Shown in pieces: positions 1 to 7,793 of a stretch of DNA of 64,000 nt; the stretch's first letter is position 1; each line of letters begins with the position of its first letter. Source of the stretch: Haematospirillum jordaniae (GTDB taxonomy: Bacteria > Pseudomonadota > Alphaproteobacteria > Rhodospirillales > Rhodospirillaceae); contig NZ_CP014525.1 in NCBI RefSeq assembly GCF_001611975.1, forward strand, positions 1,852,001 through 1,916,000, written 5' to 3'. The notes beneath the pieces were generated by a model. It worked only from the letters and a program-made list of their open reading frames with translations, ran no database searches and was not told the DNA's origin. A program made the position numbers and the translations under genes.

Positions 1-795
1 TTCTTCAACGCGAACCAGATACCGATCATAGCAGTCGCCTGTCTGACCAATCGGAATATCGAAGTCCATATCCTCGTAGGAATCATAAGGCTGCGCCTTA
101 CGCAAATCCCAAGCGATCCCCGATGCACGCAAGTTAGGGCCGGTAAAGGCCCAGTCCAAGGCCTGCTCAGGCGTGACGACCGCGATATCAACCGTTCTTT
201 GCTTGAAGATACGGTTGTTGGTAATCATAGTTTCCATATCACGAACGTAGGCAGGAAACTCATGTGCCCACTGCCGGATACGACCGGGAAGATCCGCCGG
301 CATATCCTGTGAAACGCCGCCCGGCCGAAAATAAGCCATGTGCATACGTGCGCCACAAACAGCTTCACAATACTCAAAAAGCTTTTCCCGCTCTTCAAAA
401 GCCCAGAGCATTGGCGTCATTGCCCCAACGTCCATGGCATAGGAAGGTACGTTCAGCAGATGGTTGGCAATGCGCACGAGTTCAGCAAAAAGCGTGCGGA
501 TAAGTTTTGCACGCTCCGGCACCTCAATGCCCAGCAGCTTCTCGACGGCCAAGACGTAGGAATGCTCCATGTTGATCGGGGAACAGTAATCAAGACGATC
601 AAAATAGGGCAAGGCCTGTACATAGGTCTTGTGCTCGATCAGCTTTTCGGTACCCCGATGCAAAAGACCGATGTGAGGATCAGCACGGTCTACAATCTCA
701 CCATCAAGCTCAAGAACCAAGCGAAGCACACCATGGGCTGCCGGATGCTGCGGACCAAAGTTGATGTTCAGGTTTTTGATCTGCTGTTCTGCCAT
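1..795 (-). CDS. nuoD: NADH-quinone oxidoreductase subunit D (NuoD), 3' part missing
   Basis: This is the 49-kDa-type subunit of the peripheral arm of respiratory complex I, which helps form the quinone-binding cavity beside cluster N2. The first 265 codons are present; the gene runs off the left edge. Reading back from the ATG at 793-795 the protein begins MAEQQIKNLNINFGPQHPAAHG, and the FGPQHPAAHGVLR and HIGLLHRGTEKL motifs typical of NuoD are clear, as are NMEHSY and ARMHMAYFRPGGV further in. The start lies 1 bp beyond the nuoC stop, so it is the fourth gene of the nuoABCD operon. The identification is secure; only the C-terminal third is unseen. Confidence 0.97.
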   Translation of the reverse strand, partial: MAEQQIKNLNINFGPQHPAAHGVLRLVLELDGEIVDRADPHIGLLHRGTEKLIEHKTYVQALPYFDRLDYCSPINMEHSYVLAVEKLLGIEVPERAKLIRTLFAELVRIANHLLNVPSYAMDVGAMTPMLWAFEEREKLFEYCEAVCGARMHMAYFRPGGVSQDMPADLPGRIRQWAHEFPAYVRDMETMITNNRIFKQRTVDIAVVTPEQALDWAFTGPNLRASGIAWDLRKAQPYDSYEDMDFDIPIGQTGDCYDRYLVRVEE

Positions 796-796
796 A

Positions 797-1444
797 TTAC
801 TTTTCCCCGGCTTTTGGCGGTTCAACGCCGGCTTTTTCATCACCGGGAAGCCAGCGACTGGTCATGTTTTCCCACGGGCTTAGGAAGTCAAACGTACGGA
901 AATCCTGCGCCAACTTGACAGGTTCATAAATCACGCGCTTCTGGTCTTCGTCATAGCGCATCTCAACATATCCCGTCAGAGGGAAGTCCTTGCGCAAGGG
1001 ATGCCCCTGAAAACCATAGTCGGTCAGAATACGCCGAAGGTCCGGATGCTCGGCAAAAAAGATTCCGTACATGTCCCAGACTTCGCGCTCAAACCAGTTT
1101 GCAGCCGAGAACACTGACGTGATGGACGGCACAGGCGTCTCTCCGTCAACCATACACTTGACCCGAACCCGCTGGTTATGTGTCATAGACAGCAGGCAGT
1201 ATACAATCTCGAACCGGTTCTCCCTCTCGGGATAGTCGACAGCGGTCAGCTCGACCATCTGCGTGAACTTGCAAGTCGCATCGTCACGCAAGGCCGTCAT
1301 CACCCTGATGACACTGGTAGGATTGATGGTTACCACCAGCTCCTGCCTTACCACAGCAACAGAGACGACATCATCGGGCAACATGGCCGCGATGTGCGCT
1401 CCCAGATCTTTCAGGGCTTGTACCTGGTCTTCGGTCAGCTTCAT
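797..1444 (-). CDS. nuoC: NADH-quinone oxidoreductase subunit C (NuoC)
   Basis: This is the 30-kDa-type subunit of the peripheral arm of complex I, as a separate protein of 215 residues and not the NuoCD fusion of enterobacteria. Family landmarks are FEIVYCLLS, ANWFEREVWDMYGIFFAEHPDLRRILTDYGFQGHPLRKDFPL (given here only as the WFEREVWD, GIFF and DYGF-GHPLRKDFP parts that matter) and a C-terminal RTFDFLSPW. I chose the ATG at 1444, which has a weak GGAAC upstream and matches the usual family start; a GTG at 1468 would add eight residues and has no visible ribosome site. It sits between nuoB (27 bp upstream) and nuoD (1 bp downstream). Confidence 0.95.
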   Translation of the reverse strand: MKLTEDQVQALKDLGAHIAAMLPDDVVSVAVVRQELVVTINPTSVIRVMTALRDDATCKFTQMVELTAVDYPERENRFEIVYCLLSMTHNQRVRVKCMVDGETPVPSITSVFSAANWFEREVWDMYGIFFAEHPDLRRILTDYGFQGHPLRKDFPLTGYVEMRYDEDQKRVIYEPVKLAQDFRTFDFLSPWENMTSRWLPGDEKAGVEPPKAGEK

Positions 1445-1471
1445 CGTCTTGTTCCGACTGTCTTTCACGTA

Positions 1472-2020
1472 TCAGCGGTGAAGGCCGCCTGTACGGCGGA
1501 TTTTCTTCTGCAACTGCATAATCCCGTATACCAGCGCCTCGGCTGTTGGCGGGCAACCGGGAACGTAGATATCAACAGGCACAATCCGGTCACATCCACG
1601 CACAACAGAATAGGAGTAATGGTAATACCCGCCACCGTTGGCACAGGAGCCCATGGAAATAACCCAGCGTGGCTCGGCCATCTGGTCATACACCTTGCGC
1701 AAGGCAGGTGCCATTTTGTTGGTTAATGTGCCAGCAACGATCATGACATCAGACTGGCGCGGACTCGGACGCGGTACCACGCCCAAACGGTCCAAGTCAT
1801 AACGAGGCATGTAGGCGTGAATCATCTCCACAGCACAGCATGCAAGTCCGAACGTCATTGGCCACAGAGAACCAGTACGCGCCCAGTTGACAAGGCTGTC
1901 CACGGAGGACAGCAGGAAACCACGTTCCTGCAAGGCATCATTGACCGTCTGGACAAAGGAATCACCCTGCCCGGAAGGCGTAACCGGAACACCGGCACCG
2001 GATTGTCCGCTCACTCCCAT
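1472..2020 (-). CDS. nuoB: NADH-quinone oxidoreductase subunit B (NuoB)
   Basis: NuoB (PSST type) holds iron-sulfur cluster N2, the last electron carrier before quinone in complex I. The N2 ligands are visible: the tandem cysteines in FGLACCAVEMIH (about residues 61-62), the cysteine of MGSCANGG and that of VPGCPPTAEAL. The rest (VAGTLTNKMAPALRKVYDQM) is highly typical. An ATG at 2041 is also in frame, but the ATG at 2020 has AAAGGGG about 8 nt upstream and gives 182 residues; it overlaps the end of nuoA by 10 bp, suggesting translational coupling. Confidence 0.96.
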   Translation of the reverse strand: MGVSGQSGAGVPVTPSGQGDSFVQTVNDALQERGFLLSSVDSLVNWARTGSLWPMTFGLACCAVEMIHAYMPRYDLDRLGVVPRPSPRQSDVMIVAGTLTNKMAPALRKVYDQMAEPRWVISMGSCANGGGYYHYSYSVVRGCDRIVPVDIYVPGCPPTAEALVYGIMQLQKKIRRTGGLHR

Positions 2021-2376
2021 TCGAGGGCCCCTTTCTTCCATTCATAAATAAAGCCGATGGTCAGCACGCCAAGGAAGATCATCATCGACCAGAATCCCAG
2101 CAAACCAATGTCTCCGAAGCTAACAGCCCACGGAAACAAGAAGGCAACTTCCAAGTCAAAAATGATAAAAAGGATAGCGACCAAGTAGTAGCGAACGTCA
2201 AACCGGGCCCGCGCATCGTCAAATGCCTCGAAGCCACACTCGTAGGCCGAATCCTTTTCAGGATCAGGTCGCTGGGGAGCAACAATACGGGATGCCAAGA
2301 TGGCAATCCCTGAAATAGCGACTGCGATTCCGAGGAAAATCAGAATCGGCAGGTATTCGCGGAGCAGATCCTCCAT
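2011..2376 (-). CDS. nuoA: NADH-quinone oxidoreductase subunit A (NuoA)
   Basis: NuoA is a small membrane subunit of complex I with three transmembrane helices at the junction of the membrane and peripheral arms. The 121-residue product has a first helix at about 7-30, the loop signature PDPEKDSAYECGFEAF-D, and two more helices (YLVAILFIIFDLEVAFLFPW and the segment after it). The start is the ATG at 2376, with a perfect AGGAGG at 2389-2394, 12 nt upstream; a TTG at 2388 abuts that site and is unlikely. It is the first gene of the nuo operon, so the operon promoter should lie in the 550 bp between it and the gene at 2928. Confidence 0.95.
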   Translation of the reverse strand: MEDLLREYLPILIFLGIAVAISGIAILASRIVAPQRPDPEKDSAYECGFEAFDDARARFDVRYYLVAILFIIFDLEVAFLFPWAVSFGDIGLLGFWSMMIFLGVLTIGFIYEWKKGALEWE

Positions 2377-2927
2377 GAGTGGCTCCAACCTCCTGCTACA
2401 GCGGATAGTGTGGCATCAGGATAAAGACACTGGAGGATACAACGGATTCCACACAGACTAAACAGCCTGCATCAAACGAAACCGGAGGCAGAACCATAGA
2501 TTCCGCCCGAAGTATCCACACATCTCCTGTACAACACACAACCACCCGCGTGCTTCTCTCCAAAATGCCGCACGGGCCCAGCTTGCGCTGGAACGTCGCC
2601 ATACTAACCCAGACACACGACCTGATCCAACGGACAGGTCATCGATCTGTTACAAACTTCCCCCCAGACACATAAGGAATGCTTTGCGGTGAAGCTTGAT
2701 GAAAAACCCGGAAAAAACGGGCCCATACGGAAACGGCGTGATGTAATCCGGGTGATTGTCACAAGTCAAGAAAACATGCGTATTGACAGGTGTGTTTTCA
2801 TCTCGTCACAAGGAGAGTGTCGTCAAGCGTTACGCATCACACTCCGATCATATGTCTGCTCGAAACCACAACACCCGCCAAACCTCACCGGGCTGACATG
2901 CCCCGTAAAAATAAAGGGGGCACGACA
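2377..2927. other. Intergenic region between nuoA and the rquA cluster
   Basis: About 550 bp separate the divergent nuo operon and the Coq10-like/rquA genes. Both sets of promoters should be here. The only open frame antisense of note (2396-2602, minus, 68 codons) ends just before the nuoA ribosome site and resembles nothing I know, so I do not call it a gene. I found no tRNA, clear sigma-70 promoter, FNR-type palindrome or strong hairpin in it. A TTGACA occurs at about 2775 but without a good -10 at the right distance. Confidence 0.5.
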
Positions 2928-3383
2928 ATGACATCCCTGACTGTTGGCAAGAAGGTTCCTCATAAAGCAGCACAATTATTTGCCCTGGTTGCAGATGTTG
3001 CCCGTTACCCTGAATTTGTACCTTTCTGGCAGGCGGTTCGTGTAAAAAGCGCGACGGATAAACACTACAAAGCCGAACAGATACTGAGAGCCGGCCCTTT
3101 GCGCTATAGTTTCCACACAGACACGTTTCTGGACTATCCCTCATCAATTTCTGTACGAAGTCAGGAAGCACCGTTCCGCTTCATGTTTCTCGACTGGACG
3201 TTTGCGCCTGAGCCACACGAAAAATGCCTGGTAACACTTCACGTGGATTTTGACTTCCGCTCCGGAACCCTGAACACACTCTCCGGTCTTTTTTCCGAGT
3301 CATCAATCCAGCGTATTGTTGATGCCTTCGAGAAAAGAGCGGATGCGCTCTATACAAAGACCGAGGCGAAGACCCATGCCTGA
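2928..3383 (+). CDS. Coq10/RatA-family START-domain protein
   Basis: The product is a 151-residue member of the polyketide cyclase/START family that includes mitochondrial Coq10 and bacterial RatA. Coq10 proteins bind ubiquinone and are needed for normal quinone function; RatA in E. coli has been described as affecting ribosome subunit association. The family pattern is present: an initial V-HKAAQLFALVADVARYPEFVPFW stretch (seen as LFALVADV-RYPEFVPF), then LDWTFAP, VDFDFRSG and a C-terminal helix ending in FEKRADALY. The start ATG has AAAGGGGG about 8 nt upstream. Its stop overlaps the start of the probable rquA by 8 bp, so a quinone-related role (inference) fits better than a toxin role. Confidence 0.85.
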   Translation: MTSLTVGKKVPHKAAQLFALVADVARYPEFVPFWQAVRVKSATDKHYKAEQILRAGPLRYSFHTDTFLDYPSSISVRSQEAPFRFMFLDWTFAPEPHEKCLVTLHVDFDFRSGTLNTLSGLFSESSIQRIVDAFEKRADALYTKTEAKTHA

Positions 3384-4200
3384 TGGAAATAGTGGCCCCG
3401 CACGCATCGCGTCAGAAATAGATGAATCGCTGGTACCAAGCTATCTCAAGGAAACCTACACATGGGCCTATCTTTCACCACTTGGCACGCGTTTCTTTGA
3501 TCACCAAGCGATCGTCAACACGATCTTGTGGGGCAATGCCTCGCGTCTGTGCAAATGGGCTTGCCAAGAAATACAGCCTGGTAACCGCGTCCTGCAACCA
3601 GCGGCCGTTTACGGAAATTTCTCGCGCATGCTGGCCAATGCTGTTGGCCCGGACGGTGTGCTGGATATATGTGATATTGCGCCCATTCAAGTCAGGCTTA
3701 CGGCGCGTAAAGTGCAAGACATTAACCATGCACACGTCTATCAGCACGATGCCCGCCAGCCTTCCAAAAAGCGCTATGACTCGATAGTATGCTTTTTTCT
3801 TTTGCATGAAATTCCGGAGCAGGACAGGCCTTGCATTGTAGGAAACCTTCTCGAGAGCCTTGGGCCTTCAGGACGTTGCATTTTTATAGATTACCATCGC
3901 CCTGCCCGATGGCATCCCCTGCGCCCCGTTCTGTCGGCTGTTTTCCATTACCTGGAACCCTATGCCAGCAGCATGGTCGCGCATGAAATTTCACATATAT
4001 GTGCAGGAATGGAAGGCTGGCTGTGGAAAAAAGAAACATGTTTTGGCGGACTTTATCAGAAGACAATAGCGCAGCGCTGCCAGCTCAGCTCGCAAAACAT
4101 AACGAAAGAGAGTTCATTTCTTGTTACCGGAAACGAAATACCCAAACAAAAAGATGATGCCATCCATGACGACAGAACACGAACTGCTTCACCGTATTGA
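3376..4200 (+). CDS. rquA: Probable rhodoquinone biosynthesis protein RquA
   Basis: The 274-residue product is a class I methyltransferase-like protein matching the RquA family, which converts ubiquinone to rhodoquinone by replacing a ring methoxy group with an amino group from S-adenosylmethionine. RquA-like landmarks I recognise are PSYLKETYTWAY, IVNTILWGN, a modified glycine motif VLQPAAVYGNFS (no acidic residue or GxGxG as in ordinary methyltransferases), DIAPIQ, FFLLHEIPE, DYHRPARWHPLR, LEPYA and GGLYQK. The ATG at 3376 lies inside the end of the Coq10-like gene (8 bp overlap). The last 35 or so residues extend beyond the usual RquA end and overlap slyX. Rhodoquinone serves fumarate respiration under low oxygen. 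An RquA-like enzyme of other specificity remains possible. Confidence 0.78.
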   Translation: MPDGNSGPARIASEIDESLVPSYLKETYTWAYLSPLGTRFFDHQAIVNTILWGNASRLCKWACQEIQPGNRVLQPAAVYGNFSRMLANAVGPDGVLDICDIAPIQVRLTARKVQDINHAHVYQHDARQPSKKRYDSIVCFFLLHEIPEQDRPCIVGNLLESLGPSGRCIFIDYHRPARWHPLRPVLSAVFHYLEPYASSMVAHEISHICAGMEGWLWKKETCFGGLYQKTIAQRCQLSSQNITKESSFLVTGNEIPKQKDDAIHDDRTRTASPY

Positions 4201-4372
4201 TGAGCTGGAAATTCACGTGGCGCATCTTGAAAAGACACAACAAGAGTTGAGTGATGTTATGGCCCGCCAATGGGATACCGTCACGTCCCTTACTAAAACG
4301 GTAAATGCACTGCGGAACATGCTGGATGCACTGGAACCATCTCATGAATCACGCAAGCCCCCACATTACTGA
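4166..4372 (+). CDS. slyX: SlyX family protein
   Basis: This is a 68-residue, mostly coiled-coil protein of the SlyX family, whose function is unknown. The pattern ELLHRIDELEIHVAHLEKT, then LSDVMARQWDTVTSL and a proline-containing tail ending PPHY, is characteristic (SlyX usually ends in PPHY or close to it). The start at ATG 4166 is chosen by family length; ATGs at 4154 and 4157 are also in frame. It overlaps the 3' end of the probable rquA by 35 bp in another frame and is presumably part of the same transcript. Confidence 0.85.
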   Translation: MTTEHELLHRIDELEIHVAHLEKTQQELSDVMARQWDTVTSLTKTVNALRNMLDALEPSHESRKPPHY

Positions 4373-4435
4373 GGAACAAGGATCATGTGACTTTACTTCT
4401 GGATACATCAGTCCGGTCGGCTTTTGATCCGGAAA

Positions 4436-4511
4436 TGGTGGGCGGTGAGAGTCTCGAACTCCCGACATTCGCCGTGTAAAGACGACGCTCTACCAACTGA
4501 GCTAACCGCCC
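4436..4511 (-). tRNA. tRNA-Val (anticodon TAC)
   Basis: The minus strand folds as a complete 76-nt tRNA: acceptor stem GGGCGGT/ACCGCCC, D arm GCTC-AGTTGGTA-GAGC, anticodon stem TCGTC/GGCGA with loop TTTACAC (anticodon TAC, reading GUA), five-base variable loop and T arm GGGAG-TTCGAGA-CTCTC. CCA is encoded at 4436-4438. It reads GTA and, by wobble, other valine codons. Confidence 0.97.
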
Positions 4512-4682
4512 CACCTGTCGATGCGGAGGAGTAGATAGCCCACTGGCTTCTTGTTTGCAAGAAAAGATTTCGGTCTTCTGGGGGAAAAACAAAGGCATTC
4601 TGCCGTTATTATCGTTTTCTCTCGATTGACCTGTGGTATCTATCGCCCTGCCCTTTTGGCTGTATATTTCAGGAGCGACTTC

Positions 4683-6047
4683 GTGAAGACCTGTCTGGAC
4701 CTGATTGGCAACACCCCCCTGATTGAACTGATGTCTTTTGAGACAAAAGGATCACGTCTTTTTGCCAAGATGGAGAACCATAATCCCGGAGGATCCATCA
4801 AGGATCGCATCGGCCTGAGCATGGTTCGATCCTTTGAAAAAACAGGGGATCTTAAACCTGGCGGCACTTTGGTGGAAGCTACGGCCGGAAATACCGGGCT
4901 TGGGCTGGCCTTGGTAGCGGCAACCCGTGGATATCGGTTAATCTTGGTCATTCCCGACAAAATGAGCAAAGAAAAGGTACAGCACCTGAAAGCCATGGGT
5001 GCAGAAATTGTTATGACGCGCTCTGATGTAGAAAAGGGACATCCGGATTATTACCAAGAAAAGGCTGAACGCCTTGCTGCCAGCATCCCGGGCGCTGTCT
5101 ATGTGAACCAGTTTGCCAACCCAGCCAACCCGGCAGCTCACGAGGAAACAACCGGCCCTGAAATCTGGGAACAGATGGAGCACGATGTTGATGCTGTGGT
5201 GTGTGGTGTTGGCTCGGGTGGCACCCTGACCGGGTTGTCACGTTTTTTCAAACGGGTCAGCCCCAAAACGCGTATTGTGCTGGCTGACCCACGCGGCAGT
5301 ATCCTGGCTGAATACATCCGGAGCGGTAAAATCGGACAGGCCGGAAGCTGGCTGGTCGAAGGGATAGGCGAAGATTTCCTCCCTCCTATTGCCGACCTCT
5401 CAAACGTTTCACATGCCTATACGATTGGTGACCGGGAGGCCTTTGAAACCGCACGCTCCCTGCTTCGGCATGAAGGAATACTGGGGGGATCCTCCTGCGG
5501 CGTCCTTCTGGCTGCTGCATTACGTTACATTCAGGAGCAGGACAAGCCGCAGCGTGTGGTCACCTTCGTGTGTGACAGCGGCAACAAGTACCTGTCAAAA
5601 ATGTTCAATGACCAATGGATGGATGAGCACGGCTTCCTGGACCGCTTGAAACACGGTGACCTCCGTGACCTGATCAGTCGCAGCCACCAGCGTGGGGAAA
5701 CCATCACCGTTGGACCGGATGACACGTTGAAAACAGCCTGTAACCGGATGAAACAAGCCGATGTTTCCCAGTTGCCTGTCTTGTCAGGCGACAGACTTGT
5801 TGGCGTACTGGATGAGTCCGATATCCTTCTCGCAGCCTTGGATGATCCGGATACCTTGGCCGATACTGTATCCTCGGCAATGACAAAAAATCCGGAAACC
5901 GTTCTGCCATCTGCCACTCTCAGGGATCTAGTGCGCCTGTTCAACCATAACCGGGCCGCGTTGATCGTCGGGTCCGATGGAACATTCCACGGACTGATTA
6001 CCCGCATAGACTTGATTACTCACCTGCGCAATCGGCTTGATACCTGA
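4683..6047 (+). CDS. cbs: Cystathionine beta-synthase with CBS domain pair
   Basis: This PLP enzyme condenses serine (or O-acetylserine) with homocysteine to make cystathionine, the first step of reverse transsulfuration. The 454-residue protein starts at a GTG with AGGAGC 6 nt upstream. Residues 1-320 are the fold-type II catalytic domain: IGNTPLIEL, the PLP lysine K40 in NPGGSIKDR, EATAGNTGLGLA and the phosphate loop GVGSGGTLTG. A linker precedes two C-terminal CBS motifs (about 335-454), a regulatory module in cystathionine beta-synthases that binds S-adenosylmethionine or adenylates. There is no N-terminal heme-binding segment. It is followed 22 bp later by the trans-sulfuration enzyme. 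A cysteine synthase activity is possible but the CBS pair favours this call. Confidence 0.9.
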   Translation: MKTCLDLIGNTPLIELMSFETKGSRLFAKMENHNPGGSIKDRIGLSMVRSFEKTGDLKPGGTLVEATAGNTGLGLALVAATRGYRLILVIPDKMSKEKVQHLKAMGAEIVMTRSDVEKGHPDYYQEKAERLAASIPGAVYVNQFANPANPAAHEETTGPEIWEQMEHDVDAVVCGVGSGGTLTGLSRFFKRVSPKTRIVLADPRGSILAEYIRSGKIGQAGSWLVEGIGEDFLPPIADLSNVSHAYTIGDREAFETARSLLRHEGILGGSSCGVLLAAALRYIQEQDKPQRVVTFVCDSGNKYLSKMFNDQWMDEHGFLDRLKHGDLRDLISRSHQRGETITVGPDDTLKTACNRMKQADVSQLPVLSGDRLVGVLDESDILLAALDDPDTLADTVSSAMTKNPETVLPSATLRDLVRLFNHNRAALIVGSDGTFHGLITRIDLITHLRNRLDT

Positions 6048-6069
6048 TCTGCTGACGGAGCCTTTCCCG

Positions 6070-7260
6070 ATGTCCTCCCACTCTTCGAACCATTCTAGGG
6101 GCTTTTCCACACGTGCCGTGCACGCTGGGCAGGCCCCTGACCCCTCGACCGGGGCCGTTATGACCCCGATTTATGCCACCTCCACCTATGCTCAAAGCAG
6201 CCCCGGGCAACACAGCGGGTGGGAATATTCAAGATCCGGCAACCCGACACGGCGTGCCTTTGAAGATTGCCTTGCCAGCTTGGAATCCGGTGCCCGCGGC
6301 TTTGCCTTTGCCTCTGGCCTGGCTGCCGAGGCTGCCATTCTTGACCTTCTTGATCCTGGCGCACATATCATAGCTGTTGATGACCTGTATGGAGGAACGT
6401 ACCGCCTGCTCGAACGTGTTCGCAAACGTACGCAGCATATCGGAGTTTCGTATGTTCCTGCCGATAACATCGATGCCCTGCGGGATGCTATCCAAACTGA
6501 TACCAGAATGATCTGGGTTGAAACCCCGACCAATCCCCTGCTGAAGATTGCTGACCTAGCTGCCATTGGAACCCTTGGGCGCAAACACGGTATCCTGACC
6601 GTTGCCGACAACACGTTTGCTTCACCAGCCCTGCAGCGCCCGCTGGAACTGGGCTTTGATCTGGTTGTGCATTCTGTCACCAAGTACCTGAACGGGCATT
6701 CCGACATGGTTGGGGGAGCTGCTGTAACATCGTCTGACGCACCGGAACTTTCAGAACGACTTGAATTTCTGCAAAATGCATCGGGTGCTATTCTGTCCCC
6801 CTTTGACAGCTTCCTAGCCCTGAGGGGATTGAAGACGCTTCCCTTGCGGATGGAGCGTCACTGCCGTAGCGCCATGACCTTGGCTACCTTCCTGTCAGGA
6901 CACAAGCTTGTTGACCATGTCTGGTACCCGGGCCTTCCCGGGCATGCTGGGCACAGCATTGCACAGCGGCAAATGACAGGTGGGTTCGGGGGCATGATAT
7001 CCATTCGCCTGAACACAGATCTGGCTGGAACCAGGCGTTTCCTCGAAGGTTTGGAGGTCTTTACCCTGGCTGAGTCCCTCGGTGGCGTTGAAAGCTTGGT
7101 CAATCATCCGGCCTTGATGACGCACGCCAGCTTGGGAGAAGAACGCAGGCAGGCCTTGGGGATTACTGACAGCGTTGTCCGGTTATCTGTCGGGGTAGAA
7201 GACCCGGATGATCTGATTGTGGATCTGGAGCAAGCCTTGGCCGCCATCAATCCCGGTTGA
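6070..7260 (+). CDS. Cystathionine gamma-lyase/gamma-synthase family PLP enzyme
   Basis: This fold-type I PLP enzyme of the Cys/Met metabolism family has 396 residues. Landmarks are FSTRAVHAG, PIYATSTYAQ, YSRSGNPTR, the SGLAAEAA phosphate site and the PLP lysine K205 in HSVTKYLNGHSD. Being directly downstream of cystathionine beta-synthase, it most likely cleaves cystathionine to cysteine, 2-oxobutyrate and ammonia (gamma-lyase), completing reverse transsulfuration; sequence alone does not exclude gamma-synthase activity. The ATG at 6070 has GGAG 9 nt upstream. A strong terminator follows at 7270. Confidence 0.9.
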   Translation: MSSHSSNHSRGFSTRAVHAGQAPDPSTGAVMTPIYATSTYAQSSPGQHSGWEYSRSGNPTRRAFEDCLASLESGARGFAFASGLAAEAAILDLLDPGAHIIAVDDLYGGTYRLLERVRKRTQHIGVSYVPADNIDALRDAIQTDTRMIWVETPTNPLLKIADLAAIGTLGRKHGILTVADNTFASPALQRPLELGFDLVVHSVTKYLNGHSDMVGGAAVTSSDAPELSERLEFLQNASGAILSPFDSFLALRGLKTLPLRMERHCRSAMTLATFLSGHKLVDHVWYPGLPGHAGHSIAQRQMTGGFGGMISIRLNTDLAGTRRFLEGLEVFTLAESLGGVESLVNHPALMTHASLGEERRQALGITDSVVRLSVGVEDPDDLIVDLEQALAAINPG

Positions 7261-7269
7261 AACAAAGGA

Positions 7270-7300
7270 GGCTGCATCCGGAACCCGGTTGCAGCCTTTT
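7270..7300. terminator. Bidirectional intrinsic terminator between trans-sulfuration gene and smpB
   Basis: A 7-bp perfect stem GGCTGCA (7270-7276) / TGCAGCC (7290-7296) is followed by TTTTCT on the plus strand and preceded by an A-rich run that gives a U tract on the minus strand. It lies between two convergent genes and can serve both. Confidence 0.85.
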
Positions 7301-7303
7301 CTC

Positions 7304-7792
7304 TTACCCCTTGTCGCGCATCAGCCTTTGCTTCTGGCGGTTCCAGTCTCTTTCCTTGACCGTCTCCCGCTTGTCTCCCTTCTTCTTGCCGCTACCCAAG
7401 CCAAGCTGAAGTTTGGCAATGCCACGATCATTGAAGTACAAGGACATCGGAACCAAAGACATGCCCTGCCGCGCCAACGCGGCAAGAAGACGCCGCGCCT
7501 CCTTGCGATGCAAAAGAAGCTTCCGGGGACGCCGTGTTTCATGCGAGAAGGGAGACTTAGACTGGTATTCGGGGATATAGGCGTTGTAAAGCCAGACATC
7601 GATCCCATCACCCATACGCCCCGCATAGGCCTCGGTAATATTACAATGCCCGTGCCGCAAGGACTTTACCTCGGTCCCGGTCAGGACAATCCCAACTTCG
7701 AAAGTATCACTGATCGCATAGTCGAAACGCGCGCGACGGTTCTGAGCAACAGGCCCCTTGCTGATGAGGCCATTCCCGGAAGGCTTTGACAT
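7304..7792 (-). CDS. smpB: SsrA-binding protein SmpB
   Basis: SmpB binds tmRNA and brings it to stalled ribosomes for trans-translation. The 162-residue product shows the family core: NRRARFDYAISDTFEVGIVLTGTEVKSLR (recognisable by RFDY-I-DTFE-GI-L-GTEVKSLR), NITEAYA, HETRRPRKLLLHRKE and a basic C-terminal tail. The ATG at 7792 is one base from the dapA stop, so it is the second gene of a dapA-smpB operon, an order common in alphaproteobacteria. Confidence 0.96.
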   Translation of the reverse strand: MSKPSGNGLISKGPVAQNRRARFDYAISDTFEVGIVLTGTEVKSLRHGHCNITEAYAGRMGDGIDVWLYNAYIPEYQSKSPFSHETRRPRKLLLHRKEARRLLAALARQGMSLVPMSLYFNDRGIAKLQLGLGSGKKKGDKRETVKERDWNRQKQRLMRDKG

Positions 7793-7793
7793 A

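Noticed and set aside
340..918. Plus-strand open frame of 192 codons
   Set aside because: It lies antisense to nuoD and nuoC, which are unmistakable.
2396..2602. Minus-strand open frame of 68 codons upstream of nuoA
   Set aside because: It resembles no known protein and has no clear ribosome site; it is most likely untranslated leader or chance.
2928..3383. Reading the RatA-family protein as a toxin of a toxin-antitoxin system
   Set aside because: There is no antitoxin (RatB-like) gene beside it, and the overlap with probable rquA points to quinone biology.
4683..7260. Possible SAM or cobalamin riboswitch before the transsulfuration genes
   Set aside because: The leader between the tRNA and the GTG start is about 170 bp and shows no conserved riboswitch core that I can recognise.
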